Assembly (NCBI RefSeq): GCF_000337695.1
Contig: NZ_AOIA01000034.1
Span: forward strand, 1 to 64,000
DNA length: 64,000 nucleotides
Direction: 5' to 3'
From: Natronococcus jeotgali DSM 18795
Lineage (GTDB): Archaea > Halobacteriota > Halobacteria > Halobacteriales > Natrialbaceae
Shown here: positions 25,273 through 33,601 of the stretch, piece by piece
Position numbering within the stretch: position 1 is the stretch's first letter
How the letters are laid out: every line of letters starts with the position of its first letter
Notes under the pieces: generated by a model
Database searches by the model: none
What the model was told of the DNA's origin: nothing
The model's input: the letters and a program-made list of their open reading frames with translations, nothing else
Translations under genes and position numbers: made by a program

Positions 25273-26706
25273 TCACTTCCGCTCGGCGGACGCCAGTCGA
25301 TCGCCGGCGGCGCTTCGTCGCAACCACTCGAGGACGACGGCGCCGCCGGCGATCCCCGCGCCCGACGTGAACCCGGGTACCGCCTCGTCCTCGTCGTCGG
25401 TGTCGTTGCCGAGCACCTCGTCGGCGTCTTCGGTTCCGTTGCTCCCCTCGCCGGACCCGCTGTCGTTTCCGGTCCCGACGCCGGCGGTTTCGGGATCTCG
25501 GGTTTCGAAGGTGTCGTTGCGGTTTTCGGGCCGAGAGACGTTGTCGCTCTCGCTCTCGTTGGCGCTGACGTCGTCGAACGCCGACTCCGACCGGATCGCC
25601 AGTAGCCCCCCGGCCGCGGCGTAGAGGGTGTCGTCGGCGAGCGCGAGCTCGTGGGGGTGGGCGTCGGTTCTGATCGACCACTCGAGCGTGCCGTCCTCGA
25701 GGGCGAGCGCGACGATTCCGGCCCCCCCGTTCGCGCTCCGAATGCCGACGTACAGGGTCTCGCCGTCCGCGACCGGCGGACCGTACACCGCCGACTCGAG
25801 CGCCGGCCGCCACCGCTCCTCGCCGCTCTCGCGATCGTAGCCGACGATGTCGTCCCGGGTCAGCGTGTAGATGCGATCGTCGGTCGCCAGCGTCGCGGCG
25901 TACCCGTCGCCGATCCAGCGAAGGTCGCCGGTTTCGGTCTCGTAGACGGCGACCTCGTCGACCCCGCCGACCTGGACCGCGACGACGTCGTCCGTCGCGA
26001 GGACGACTTGCTCTCGAAACCCGCCGTCGTCGGTGCTCCAGCGCACGTCGCCGTCGTCGCCTTCGATCGCGTACAGCGATCGCCCGTCGGTCGCGAAGAC
26101 GGCGCCGTCGGCGGCGGCGACGGGCTGATCGACCAGCGTCCCGTCGTCGGGCTCGAACGCCCACAATCTGGCGCCCTCCGCGGCGTCGACCGCGTGGAGC
26201 GTGCCGTCGGAGACGACGAGCGCTCGTCCGTCGACGACGGTCGGCTCGGAAACCGCGTCGCTTTCGAACCCCTGCTGCCAGACGGGCTCCGCACCCTCGT
26301 TCTCGAGGGCGGTGAGATCCTCGCCGCCGACGTAGACTCGGTCGTCGACGGCCGTCGGGGTGCCGTCCGCGCCGACGTCGTCGCTCTCGGCGATCCGTTC
26401 CCCGTCGGCGGCGTCGAAGGCGTGAACCGCGCCGTCGGTCGTCCGGTAGACGACCCCGTTGCTCACCGCGACCGAACCGCCGGACTCGGTGTGCTCCCAG
26501 TCGACGACGGCGGGATCGTCCGGCCCGCTCTCTCCGGCCGCGTACCCGGTGTGACCGGGGTTCCCGCGACGGGAAGTCCACCCCCGATCGGTTGAACCGA
26601 CCTGTCCCGCCGTGCCGTCGGCGGCCGTCCGCCGCGACGCGAGGGTTCCGACGACGGCGGCGAGCCCGCCCACTTTCAACACCCGGCGTCTGCCGTACCC
26701 CGTCAT
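25273..26706 (-). CDS. Tat-exported PQQ-like beta-propeller protein
   Basis: This 477-residue protein begins MTGYGRRRVLKVGGLAAVVG, a twin-arginine signal (RRRVLK). The body is a chain of PQQ-like or BamB-like repeats with recurring VVDGRALVVSDGTLHAVDA and AVFATDGRSLYAI strands. The tail is rich in Asn, Asp and Ser, then has VPGFTSGAGIAGGAVVLEWLRR, resembling a PGF-CTERM archaeosortase-type sorting signal but followed by 14 more residues. The start at ATG 26706 places the Tat motif at the front; the longer frame was rejected. The ligand is unknown. Confidence 0.85.
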   Translation of the reverse strand: MTGYGRRRVLKVGGLAAVVGTLASRRTAADGTAGQVGSTDRGWTSRRGNPGHTGYAAGESGPDDPAVVDWEHTESGGSVAVSNGVVYRTTDGAVHAFDAADGERIAESDDVGADGTPTAVDDRVYVGGEDLTALENEGAEPVWQQGFESDAVSEPTVVDGRALVVSDGTLHAVDAAEGARLWAFEPDDGTLVDQPVAAADGAVFATDGRSLYAIEGDDGDVRWSTDDGGFREQVVLATDDVVAVQVGGVDEVAVYETETGDLRWIGDGYAATLATDDRIYTLTRDDIVGYDRESGEERWRPALESAVYGPPVADGETLYVGIRSANGGAGIVALALEDGTLEWSIRTDAHPHELALADDTLYAAAGGLLAIRSESAFDDVSANESESDNVSRPENRNDTFETRDPETAGVGTGNDSGSGEGSNGTEDADEVLGNDTDDEDEAVPGFTSGAGIAGGAVVLEWLRRSAAGDRLASAERK

Positions 26707-26852
26707 GTTCGAGGTCGGTATCGACGCTCCTCCCTTATAAACCCGATCGCATCGTTCTCTTTTCGACGTCGGGCGGAGTTCCACGGGAAACGAAGGGGTG
26801 TGACCGCGACCCGCGGGAACCGTCGGCGCGTCTCGACCGACGGCAGCGGTGA

Positions 26853-26861
26853 CACTTATTT
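26853..26861 (+). promoter_or_regulatory. Probable TATA box of htpX
   Basis: ACACTTATTTCG lies about 28 bases upstream of the htpX ATG (26885), the normal distance for leaderless transcription in haloarchaea. This is inference from spacing. Confidence 0.4.
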
Positions 26862-26884
26862 CGCCGGAGCCCTTCGATTCGCGT

Positions 26885-27757
26885 ATGGACTGGCAGCCGG
26901 ATTGGGGTCTCCGCGTGCGGATGTTCGTAACGATGTTCCTGTTGTTTGCGTTGTACATCGTCTTCGCCGGGGTGATCGCCGCCTACATGGGAAGTATCGC
27001 GGTCTTCGTCGTGCTCTTTGGCGGGATGTCGCTGGTGCAGTACTACTTCAGCGACACGCTCACCCTGAAGAGCATGGGCGCGAGGACGGTGTCGGCCGAG
27101 GAGTACCCGCAGCTCCACAGCTCGATCGAACGGCTCTCCCAGCAGGCCGACCTCCCGAAACCGAAGGTGGCCGTCGTCGACTCGAAGGTGCCGAACGCCT
27201 TCGCGACGGGACGCAACCAGAAAAACGCCGCCGTCTGTGTCACGACGGGACTGCTGAGCACCCTGAACCGGGAGGAGCTCGACGGCGTCCTCGCCCACGA
27301 GCTCGCCCACGTCAAGAACCGCGACATGATGGTGATGACGATCGCCTCCTTCCTCTCGACGATCGCCTTCATGATCGTCCGCTGGGGGGCCTTTTTCGGC
27401 GGCGGGCGCAACCGAAACCAGGGCGGAATCGTGGTCGCGATCCTGGTCTCGCTGGTGGTCTGGATCCTCAGCTACCTCCTCATCCGAGCGCTCTCGCGGT
27501 ACCGCGAGTTCGCCGCCGACCGCGGCGCCGCCACGATCACCGGCAAACCGTCGGCGCTCGCCTCGGCGCTGATGAAGATCTCGGGCGAGGTCGACAAGGT
27601 ACCTGACACGGACCTGCGCGAGGAGGCCGAGATGAACGCCTTCTTCATCATCCCGCTGAAATCCGGCGTCGTCGGGCGGCTGTTCAGCACCCACCCCTCG
27701 ACCGAGCGCCGGATCGACCAGCTCCGCGACCTCGAGCGCGAGATGGAGGGCTTCTAA
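26885..27757 (+). CDS. htpX: Membrane zinc metalloprotease HtpX
   Basis: A 290-residue M48 family protease. Four hydrophobic segments surround the zinc site LAHELAHVKNRD; the third zinc ligand Glu lies in YREFAADRGAA. HtpX degrades misfolded membrane proteins on the cytoplasmic side. The start MDWQPDWGLRVRM at ATG 26885 was chosen because it has a promoter at the right distance, unlike the longer frame. The next gene, 24 bases downstream, encodes a PspAB-type protein, suggesting a membrane-stress operon. Confidence 0.95.
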   Translation: MDWQPDWGLRVRMFVTMFLLFALYIVFAGVIAAYMGSIAVFVVLFGGMSLVQYYFSDTLTLKSMGARTVSAEEYPQLHSSIERLSQQADLPKPKVAVVDSKVPNAFATGRNQKNAAVCVTTGLLSTLNREELDGVLAHELAHVKNRDMMVMTIASFLSTIAFMIVRWGAFFGGGRNRNQGGIVVAILVSLVVWILSYLLIRALSRYREFAADRGAATITGKPSALASALMKISGEVDKVPDTDLREEAEMNAFFIIPLKSGVVGRLFSTHPSTERRIDQLRDLEREMEGF

Positions 27758-27781
27758 GGGGGTCCGCCCCACACTCCGGGT

Positions 27782-28387
27782 ATGGGACTACTGGACGGGC
27801 TGCGCTCCATCCTCGGCACCCGCGCCGAGTCCGACGCGAAACGCGACGCCGACCCCGACGACCTCTTCGGGATGAGCACCGCCTACCTCACCATGGAGGC
27901 GGAGCTGGGTTACGAGTCCGTAGACGTCGGCGCGCTCTGTTTCTCCGGCGTCGACTCGAGCAGCTTCCGCGAGGCCGTCGACGAGGTCGAGGCGATCCTC
28001 GAGGCGGGCCGCGAGGACACCGGGACCGAGTTCGCGGTCTCGGCGGACGACCACGGCTACCACTGGGTCGTCCTCGAGGACTCGGATCCGGAGGACCTCA
28101 TCACCAGCCTACACTTCGCCGCGGACACGTTCATCGAGCACGGCTACGGCTCGCGGCTGCTCGCGGCCGTCTTCGCCTACCGGAACGAGCGGGGGCCGGC
28201 CTACTGGATCTACTCGTTCCGCCGGGGGCGGTTCTACCCGTTCGCGCCCCGTCCCGGCCGGGAACGGGATTCGAACGCCGAGTTCAAACTCGAGTCGACG
28301 CTGGACGGCGAACTCGAGGTCGAGCGCGAGAAGGAGTACTGGTACCCGCTCTGGCCCGACGAGGGCGGGACCCACCCCTGGGAATGA
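27782..28387 (+). CDS. pspAB: PspA-associated protein PspAB
   Basis: A 201-residue soluble protein starting MGLLDGLRSILGTR and containing the family pattern AYLTMEAELGYESVDVGALCF, SLHFAADTFIEHGYGSRLL and RGRFYPFAPRPG...RDSNAEFKLES. It matches the PspAB family that is often found beside htpX. The name implies association with the phage-shock protein PspA, but no pspA gene is in this window. A membrane-stress function is inferred from the htpX pairing. The tail ends WYPLWPDEGGTHPWE. Confidence 0.85.
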   Translation: MGLLDGLRSILGTRAESDAKRDADPDDLFGMSTAYLTMEAELGYESVDVGALCFSGVDSSSFREAVDEVEAILEAGREDTGTEFAVSADDHGYHWVVLEDSDPEDLITSLHFAADTFIEHGYGSRLLAAVFAYRNERGPAYWIYSFRRGRFYPFAPRPGRERDSNAEFKLESTLDGELEVEREKEYWYPLWPDEGGTHPWE

Positions 28388-28413
28388 GCCCGATGGCGAC
28401 TCGATTCCCCCGC

Positions 28414-28435
28414 GGCTCCAAATATGTTTGGAGCC
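28414..28435. repeat. Perfect 9-bp inverted repeat between pspAB and a beta-propeller gene
   Basis: GGCTCCAAA and TTTGGAGCC flank a 4-base TATG loop. The hairpin starts 27 bases after the pspAB stop and could act as a transcript end or as an operator. It is perfect and A+T-richer than its surroundings. No T-tract follows, so termination is not certain. The rest of the 28388-28643 gap shows no gene. Confidence 0.5.
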
Positions 28436-28643
28436 AACGGTATGACGTTCTCCGGCGTATCCGTGTGTACGGCGGGACGCCGCGTCAACTGCGCCATACA
28501 CCCAGTTGTCGAATCCGCTGCACCCTGCGTCGGTCGTCCTGCCGCAGCCTCCACCCTACCCCCTCTTTCGCTTCCGTTTCCCGTCGACCGCGGAGTCGGC
28601 CGTGTCGAACCAGTTATGCGCCCGGCATCGGTACGCCCGACCC

Positions 28644-29726
28644 GTGAGCGACTGGACCCAGTTCAAGCGGGACCCGCAGCGATCGGGCGTTCGACGCGAC
28701 CTCGAGGACCCCGCCCGCGTCGCGGAGTCGTGGACGGTCGAACTCGACGCCGTCGCGGGATCGCCGGTCCTCGGCCGCGACGCCGTCGTCGTCGGGACCG
28801 AACGCGGGAACCTGTACGCGTTCGACCGCGAGACGGCCCGTCGACGGTGGGTCTTCGAGACGGGCGGCGGGATCGACGCGACGCCGATCGTCACGGCCGA
28901 GCGCGTCTACGCCGCGACCGACGCCGGAACCGTCCGCGCGATCGATCCCGGAACGGGCGACCCGATCTGGCGGACCGACCTCCCCGCACCCCTCGAGTCG
29001 GCCCTCGCGTTCGCCGACGGGCGGCTCTACGCCGGCCACGCCGCGGGGCTCTCGGCGCTCGAGGGGGAGACGGGCGAACGCGTCTGGACCCACGAGACCG
29101 ACGCCCCGGTCGTCGGCGCGCCCGCGGTCGCCCCCGATCGCCGTCGGGTGTACATCGGCACCGCCGACGAGCGAGTGCGCTGTCTCGAGGACGGCGACGG
29201 CGCGCCCGAGGAGGTTTGGACCGCGCCGACCGACGGGGTCGTCGCGGCGCCCCCGACGATCGCCGACGGGCGCGTCTACGTCGCCGACGACGCCGGCACG
29301 CTGCTCGCACTCGATACCGAGACCGGTCAGCCCTGGTTCAGTTACGACATCGGCACCGCGTTCACCACCTCGGCGACGGTCCTTCCCGAGGAGGGGACCA
29401 CCTTCGTCGGCGCCGACGACGGCTACCTCCACGTCACCGACACCCGCTTCGGCCGGCGCAAGGTCCGCGGCTGGCTGTTCTCGAGGAAGGGAGTCGAACT
29501 CGACGGCGAGGTCCGCTCGAGCCCGGTCGTCGCGGGCGACACCGTCTGCGTCGCCGACGCGACGGGGTCGGTGTACGGCGTCTCGGCGACCGACTACGAC
29601 CTGCGCTGGCACGTCGACGTCGGCGCCCCGGTCGCGGGAACGCCCGCGGTCGCCTCGAACCACCTGTACGTCCCCGCCGAGGGCCGACTGGTCCGACTCG
29701 CGTGGACGACCGACGGTTCGCGGTAG
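28644..29726 (+). CDS. Soluble PQQ-like beta-propeller repeat protein
   Basis: This 360-residue protein begins MSDWTQFKRDPQRSGVRRDL at GTG 28644, the classical start of PQQ/BamB-like repeat proteins in haloarchaea. Repeats of the form GRLYAGHAAGLSALEGETGERVW occur across the sequence, making a probable seven- or eight-bladed propeller. There is no signal peptide in this reading, unlike the Tat-exported relative upstream of htpX. An in-frame upstream extension to 28506 was rejected because its composition is not protein-like. Role unknown; it may be a scaffold or an electron-transfer accessory. Confidence 0.85.
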   Translation: MSDWTQFKRDPQRSGVRRDLEDPARVAESWTVELDAVAGSPVLGRDAVVVGTERGNLYAFDRETARRRWVFETGGGIDATPIVTAERVYAATDAGTVRAIDPGTGDPIWRTDLPAPLESALAFADGRLYAGHAAGLSALEGETGERVWTHETDAPVVGAPAVAPDRRRVYIGTADERVRCLEDGDGAPEEVWTAPTDGVVAAPPTIADGRVYVADDAGTLLALDTETGQPWFSYDIGTAFTTSATVLPEEGTTFVGADDGYLHVTDTRFGRRKVRGWLFSRKGVELDGEVRSSPVVAGDTVCVADATGSVYGVSATDYDLRWHVDVGAPVAGTPAVASNHLYVPAEGRLVRLAWTTDGSR

Positions 29727-29873
29727 CCGCGCTCGAGCCGTTCCGCCCTGCCCCTCGCCGAGCCGCTCTCGCGGTACGCTCTCGTCCTCGCCTTCGCCCG
29801 TAAACTTCCACTTCGGCTCCCCGATCGACCCCGCGCCGCCCGGCACTTTCACTTTCACTCCCCTGTTAACGAG

Positions 29874-29881
29874 GCTTTATG
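29874..29881 (+). promoter_or_regulatory. Probable TATA box of radA
   Basis: CGAGGCTTTATGG contains a TTTAT core at 29876-29880, about 29 bases from the radA ATG, consistent with leaderless transcription. The purine-rich CGAGG just upstream could act as a BRE. Confidence 0.5.
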
Positions 29882-29906
29882 GGGCGTCCGCCACAACGAG
29901 TGAGTA

Positions 29907-30938
29907 ATGCCAGACGCAGACCTCGAATCCCTCCCCGGTGTCGGCCCGGCAACCGCAGACAAGCTCCACGAAGCGGGCTTTGACTCCTTCCAGAGCCTGG
30001 CCGTCGCATCGCCCTCCGAACTCTCGAACACGGCCGACGTCGGCGAATCGACGTCGGCAGACATCGTCCGCGCGGCCCGCGACGCCGCCGACGTCGGCGG
30101 CTTCGAGACCGGATCGGCGGTGCTCGAGCGACGAAACGAGATCGGCAAGCTGAGCTGGCACATCGACGAGGTCGACGACCTGCTCGGCGGCGGGATCGAG
30201 ACCCAGTCGATCACCGAGGTGTACGGCGAGTTCGGCTCCGGGAAATCGCAGGTCACCCACCAGATGGCGGTCAACGTCCAGCTTCCGAAGGAAGTGGGCG
30301 GTCTCCACGGCCGCGCGATGTTCATCGACAGCGAGGACACGTTCCGCCCCGAGCGGATCGACGACATGGTTCGGGGCCTCCCGGACGAGGTCATCGAGGC
30401 CACCCTCGAGGACCGCGAGATCGAGGGAACCCCCGGCGACGAGGCGACGATGGACGACCTCGTCGACGACATCCTCGACAAGATCCACGTCGCGAAGGCG
30501 TTCAACTCCAACCACCAGATGCTGCTGGCGGAGAAAGCCAAGGAGCTCGCGGGCGAACACGAGGAGGCGGAGTACCCCGTTCGACTGCTCGCGGTCGACT
30601 CGCTGACCGCGCACTTCCGCGCCGAGTACGTCGGCCGCGGCGAACTCGCCGAGCGCCAGCAGAAGCTCAACAAGCACCTCCACGACATCGACAAGGTCGG
30701 GAACCTCTACAACACTGCCGTCATCGTCACCAACCAGGTCGCCTCGAACCCCGACTCGTTCTTCGGCGACCCGACCCAGCCGATCGGTGGCAACATCCTC
30801 GGCCACAAGTCCACCTTCCGGATCTACCTCCGGAAGTCCAAGGGCAACAAGCGGATCGTCCGCCTGGTCGACGCGCCGAACCTCGCCGACGGCGAGGCCG
30901 TCATGCGCGTCGAAGACGGCGGCCTAAAGCCGGAGTAA
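29907..30938 (+). CDS. radA: DNA repair and recombination protein RadA
   Basis: A 343-residue RecA/Rad51 family recombinase. It has an N-terminal helix-hairpin-helix domain ([17 protein letters not shown]), Walker [10 protein letters not shown] near residue 112, a Walker B strand [13 protein letters not shown], and [16 protein letters not shown] in the L2 loop. Length and motifs fit the archaeal RadA strand-exchange protein. There is no intein insertion. It stands as a single gene. Confidence 0.98.
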   Translation: MPDADLESLPGVGPATADKLHEAGFDSFQSLAVASPSELSNTADVGESTSADIVRAARDAADVGGFETGSAVLERRNEIGKLSWHIDEVDDLLGGGIETQSITEVYGEFGSGKSQVTHQMAVNVQLPKEVGGLHGRAMFIDSEDTFRPERIDDMVRGLPDEVIEATLEDREIEGTPGDEATMDDLVDDILDKIHVAKAFNSNHQMLLAEKAKELAGEHEEAEYPVRLLAVDSLTAHFRAEYVGRGELAERQQKLNKHLHDIDKVGNLYNTAVIVTNQVASNPDSFFGDPTQPIGGNILGHKSTFRIYLRKSKGNKRIVRLVDAPNLADGEAVMRVEDGGLKPE

Positions 30939-31096
30939 CGACGCGGATACGCCGATCGCTCGTCTCCGGTGGTCGGTAGAAGAGAACGGCTGTCGTTCGT
31001 CCGACTCGAGTTGCACCCGCGAGCGACTTTTGTGGTCCAGATTCGTTCGGGGAGTGGTCAGCGACCGCAGGGGAACCCGACGAAAGAGAGCGGGTC

Positions 31097-31516
31097 CTAG
31101 TCCTCGGTCGAGGTCTTCTCCTTGTCGAGTTCGCCCCGGTAGATCTCCGCGCCGTCCTGGGCGACCTTCTCCGCGAGGACGGCGCACTTGACCCGCATCG
31201 GCGAGATGTCGACGCCGAGCATGTCGATCACGTCGTCGCGATCCATCTCGAGCAGATCGTCGACGGACTTGCCCTGCAGTTCGCCCGAGAGCATGCTCGC
31301 GGAGGCCTGGCTGATCGCACAGCCGTCCCCGGAGAAGGCGACGTACTCGATCGTCTCGTCGTCGTCCTCGAGCTTGACGTCCATTCGGATCTCGTCGCCG
31401 CACATCGGGTTCTCGCCGACGTGGGTGAAGGTCGGATCCTCGAGCTCCCCGTAGTTGCGGGGGTTCTTGTAGTGGTCGAGGATCTGCTGTCGGTACATAT
31501 CGGAGCCCAGTCCCAT
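31097..31516 (-). CDS. sufU: SufU/IscU-type Fe-S cluster scaffold protein
   Basis: A 139-residue protein with the three scaffold cysteines in PMCGDEI, GDGCAISQASASML and RVKCAVLAEK. The insert between the second and third Cys is longer than in IscU, as in SufU, which also acts as a zinc-dependent sulfur acceptor for SufS. The start is ATG 31516 (MGLGSDMYRQQILDHYK). A matching SufS-type desulfurase lies at 37251-38492, so the two are probably partners although not in one operon. The acidic C-terminus is typical of halophiles. Confidence 0.92.
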   Translation of the reverse strand: MGLGSDMYRQQILDHYKNPRNYGELEDPTFTHVGENPMCGDEIRMDVKLEDDDETIEYVAFSGDGCAISQASASMLSGELQGKSVDDLLEMDRDDVIDMLGVDISPMRVKCAVLAEKVAQDGAEIYRGELDKEKTSTED

Positions 31517-31631
31517 CGTTGGGGACGCGTACGGTCGTGCGCTGTAAAAGGGTTCCGGGCCGAGAGCTGCCGCTACGGGGCTCGAGGCCGTCGAAAACCG
31601 GACCGGATGCGTACGCATCCGAACTGTCTGG

Positions 31632-31910
31632 TTAGTCGGCGAACGATCGCTCCTCGGTACCCCCCGTCGACCCCTGGTCGATCGGCGGGTTCAGGTAACA
31701 GACGTCGACGACGGTGCCGACGCCGACGATCGCAGCGCCCGCGAGCGCGTACGGCGCCGGAACGCCGAACGCGGCCGCGGCAACCAGCGCGATCACGAAC
31801 GCGATCGGGATCGTCCCGAGCGCGAGGTCGTACCGGTCCGCCGCGGCGAGAACGTCGATCAGGGCGTCGAAGGGATCCCGTTCGGGACGTCCGAGCGTCT
31901 TCTCGTGCAT
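31632..31910 (-). CDS. Small two-helix membrane protein
   Basis: A 92-residue protein with a charged N-terminus (MHEKTLGRPERDPFDALIDVLAAADRYDLA) and two hydrophobic segments from about residue 32 to 72 separated by PAPYAL. It ends with an acidic tail (STGGTEERSFAD). Codon use is coherent, but I recognise no family. It is downstream of a T-rich stretch that could hold its promoter. Unknown function. Confidence 0.65.
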   Translation of the reverse strand: MHEKTLGRPERDPFDALIDVLAAADRYDLALGTIPIAFVIALVAAAAFGVPAPYALAGAAIVGVGTVVDVCYLNPPIDQGSTGGTEERSFAD

Positions 31911-31949
31911 CCGTTCTCACCTCGGCACGTAGCCGTACGCGTCCGATTC

Positions 31950-31976
31950 TAAAAACTTTTTTCGAGTTTCTTATTT
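31950..31976 (-). terminator. T-tract after the AhpD-like gene
   Basis: On the minus strand the region contains GTTTTTAG preceded by an A-rich stretch, about 50-70 bases after the stop of the gene at 32026. This is a likely terminator for that gene. The same A+T-rich stretch could also act as the promoter of the small membrane protein gene at 31910. Confidence 0.35.
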
Positions 31977-32025
31977 CCCCCGCGGCCCGTCGACGTGCGG
32001 TGCCGAGGACGGGACTCGCCGTCCG

Positions 32026-32613
32026 TCAGGACGTCTTCGGACACGGGTTCTCGAGGGGGTACTCGACGTCGTCGGGGTAGGCGCTCTCGTCGGTGGGCTG
32101 GAGTTCGAGGGCGATACAGAACCGATCGAGTCCGACCTCGAGGCTCCCGAACAGGAGGAGTTCGACGATCTCCGCTTCGGTGAACGCCTCGCCCAGTTCC
32201 GCGAAGAAGTCGTCGGAGAGCCTGTGGGGGTCCGTCGAGAGCCGTTCGGCCAGCGAGACCGCGAGGTACTCCCGGCGGGAGAGCCCCTCGGGATCGATCT
32301 CGCCGAAGACGGCGTCCTCCTTGGGGGCGACGGCGTCGCGCACCTCGAGGGTCCGGACCGTCGCGCAGTAGGCGCACTGGTGGGCTTCGGCGACCTTGAG
32401 TCGCATCAGCTCCAGCAACTCGGTGTCGACGTTCGCTCCGCGCCCGAACGACTCGAACGCGGCCACGACGTGCTCGAAGATCTCCGGGCAGTGGGCCATC
32501 GCACCGAAGAACGCGCCGTCGCCGTACCAGCCCGTCTCTGCGTCCTCGAGTAGCTCCCTGGTTCGGTCGTCGTCGACCGCCGTCGGGTCGAGAGGCTCCG
32601 GCCGCGGTGACAT
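32026..32613 (-). CDS. Carboxymuconolactone decarboxylase / AhpD-like protein
   Basis: A 195-residue helical protein with the redox motif C-A-Y-C in LKVAEAHQCAYCATVRTLEVRD, followed by Asp/Glu-rich helices. This is the AhpD/CMD fold; the CXXC pair suggests thiol peroxidase or reductase activity and not the decarboxylase reaction. It is soluble and has no signal. The start is ATG 32613. Its cytoplasmic substrate is unknown. Confidence 0.87.
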   Translation of the reverse strand: MSPRPEPLDPTAVDDDRTRELLEDAETGWYGDGAFFGAMAHCPEIFEHVVAAFESFGRGANVDTELLELMRLKVAEAHQCAYCATVRTLEVRDAVAPKEDAVFGEIDPEGLSRREYLAVSLAERLSTDPHRLSDDFFAELGEAFTEAEIVELLLFGSLEVGLDRFCIALELQPTDESAYPDDVEYPLENPCPKTS

Positions 32614-32722
32614 AGCTCGGTGTTACTCGCGTGCCACGTTATATCTTGCCGTGGGAAGTCACCACTCCTCCGTCCGCCGAGCGACGCCAACGCTAAGGCG
32701 GTCGCCGCGGTGGCGTCTACCG

Positions 32723-32986
32723 ATGACGTCCTCTCAGTCCGACGGTTCGGCCGACGAGGATTCGCTCGCGCCCGCCGAGATCACGGAGCGGTTCGCCGAA
32801 CTCGAGCCCGGCGACGCGGTGCGGGTGAACGATCGCGAACTGACCTACGAGGTGGTCGAAACCGACGACTACGCCGTCGTCGCGGAGTCTCCCGACGGCC
32901 GCCGGGTGACGTTCTCCCAGAACCTTCAGTCGGGCGGCTGGACGGTCAACGAGCCCGTCTTCGCCGTCGAACGCCTCGAGGAGTAA
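32723..32986 (+). CDS. Small acidic haloarchaeal protein
   Basis: An 87-residue acidic protein whose middle reads RFAELEPGDAVRVNDRELTYEVVE, suggesting a small beta-barrel, followed by DYAVVAESPDGRRVTF. No catalytic residues are evident. The start is ATG 32723. It is convergent with the gene ending at 32993. I recognise no named family; it may be an SH3-like or OB-like small domain. Confidence 0.7.
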   Translation: MTSSQSDGSADEDSLAPAEITERFAELEPGDAVRVNDRELTYEVVETDDYAVVAESPDGRRVTFSQNLQSGGWTVNEPVFAVERLEE

Positions 32987-32992
32987 CGCTTC

Positions 32993-33601
32993 TCACGTCC
33001 GCTCGAGGAACAACCGGAACTCGAGGTCGTTCTTGTCGGCGCCGACGACGTCCGTCGCCTCCTTCCGGAACCTCCCCTCGAGCCCGGTCTCGTCGGTGAT
33101 CGACGGCTCGCAGAGCCGATCCGCGAGCCGCTGGACGGCGCTTGCCCCCTCGCCCGGCGAACGGAGGACGACCCCGGCGAACTCCTCGAGCGGGAGCGCC
33201 GCGAGGCGTTCGACGACCGGTTCGAGCGACGGGTCGTCGCCGACGGCGACGCTCGCGAACCGCCGCGAACCGCGGGTCAGCGTCTCGACGCCGTCCTCGG
33301 CGCGACCGTTCCCGTCCGTTCGGTCGATCGCGGCGGTGCGGAGCCGCTCCGCGCGCTCGATCGCGCTCGATCGCCACTCCTCGATCGGCGCGTCGGGCTC
33401 GATCCGTACCGCGTAGGCGTCGCCGTCGCCGTCGAACTCGAGGAGTCCGTACGCGACCGCCAGCTCGAGCAGCCTCGAGGACGCGTCGACCGGCAGCTCT
33501 CGTCGAGCCTGCGCGGCGGTGAACCGGTCGGTCCCGTACCGGTCGACGGCCGCGGCGTAGAGCTCGAGGACGCCCTCGAGTCGCGGTAGCGCCCCCGTCA
33601 T
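32993..33601 (-). CDS. Protein of unknown function coupled to the thermosome-like gene
   Basis: A 202-residue protein beginning MTGALPRLEGVLELYAAAVDRYG. The first 70 residues look like a small helical, possibly winged-helix domain (FTAAQARRELPVD...LLELAVAYGLLEFDGDGDAYAV). The middle is charged and Arg-rich, and the C-terminus ends DLEFRLFLERT. Its ATG overlaps the TGA of the upstream thermosome-like gene (TGATG), indicating translational coupling. Function unknown; it may act with the chaperonin-like protein. Confidence 0.72.
   Translation of the reverse strand: MTGALPRLEGVLELYAAAVDRYGTDRFTAAQARRELPVDASSRLLELAVAYGLLEFDGDGDAYAVRIEPDAPIEEWRSSAIERAERLRTAAIDRTDGNGRAEDGVETLTRGSRRFASVAVGDDPSLEPVVERLAALPLEEFAGVVLRSPGEGASAVQRLADRLCEPSITDETGLEGRFRKEATDVVGADKNDLEFRLFLERT

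Noticed and set aside
28506-28643. Upstream extension of the beta-propeller frame to 28506
   Set aside because: The extra sequence is Pro/Ser/Phe-rich and unlike any protein start. GTG 28644 begins with the family-typical SDWTQFKRD.
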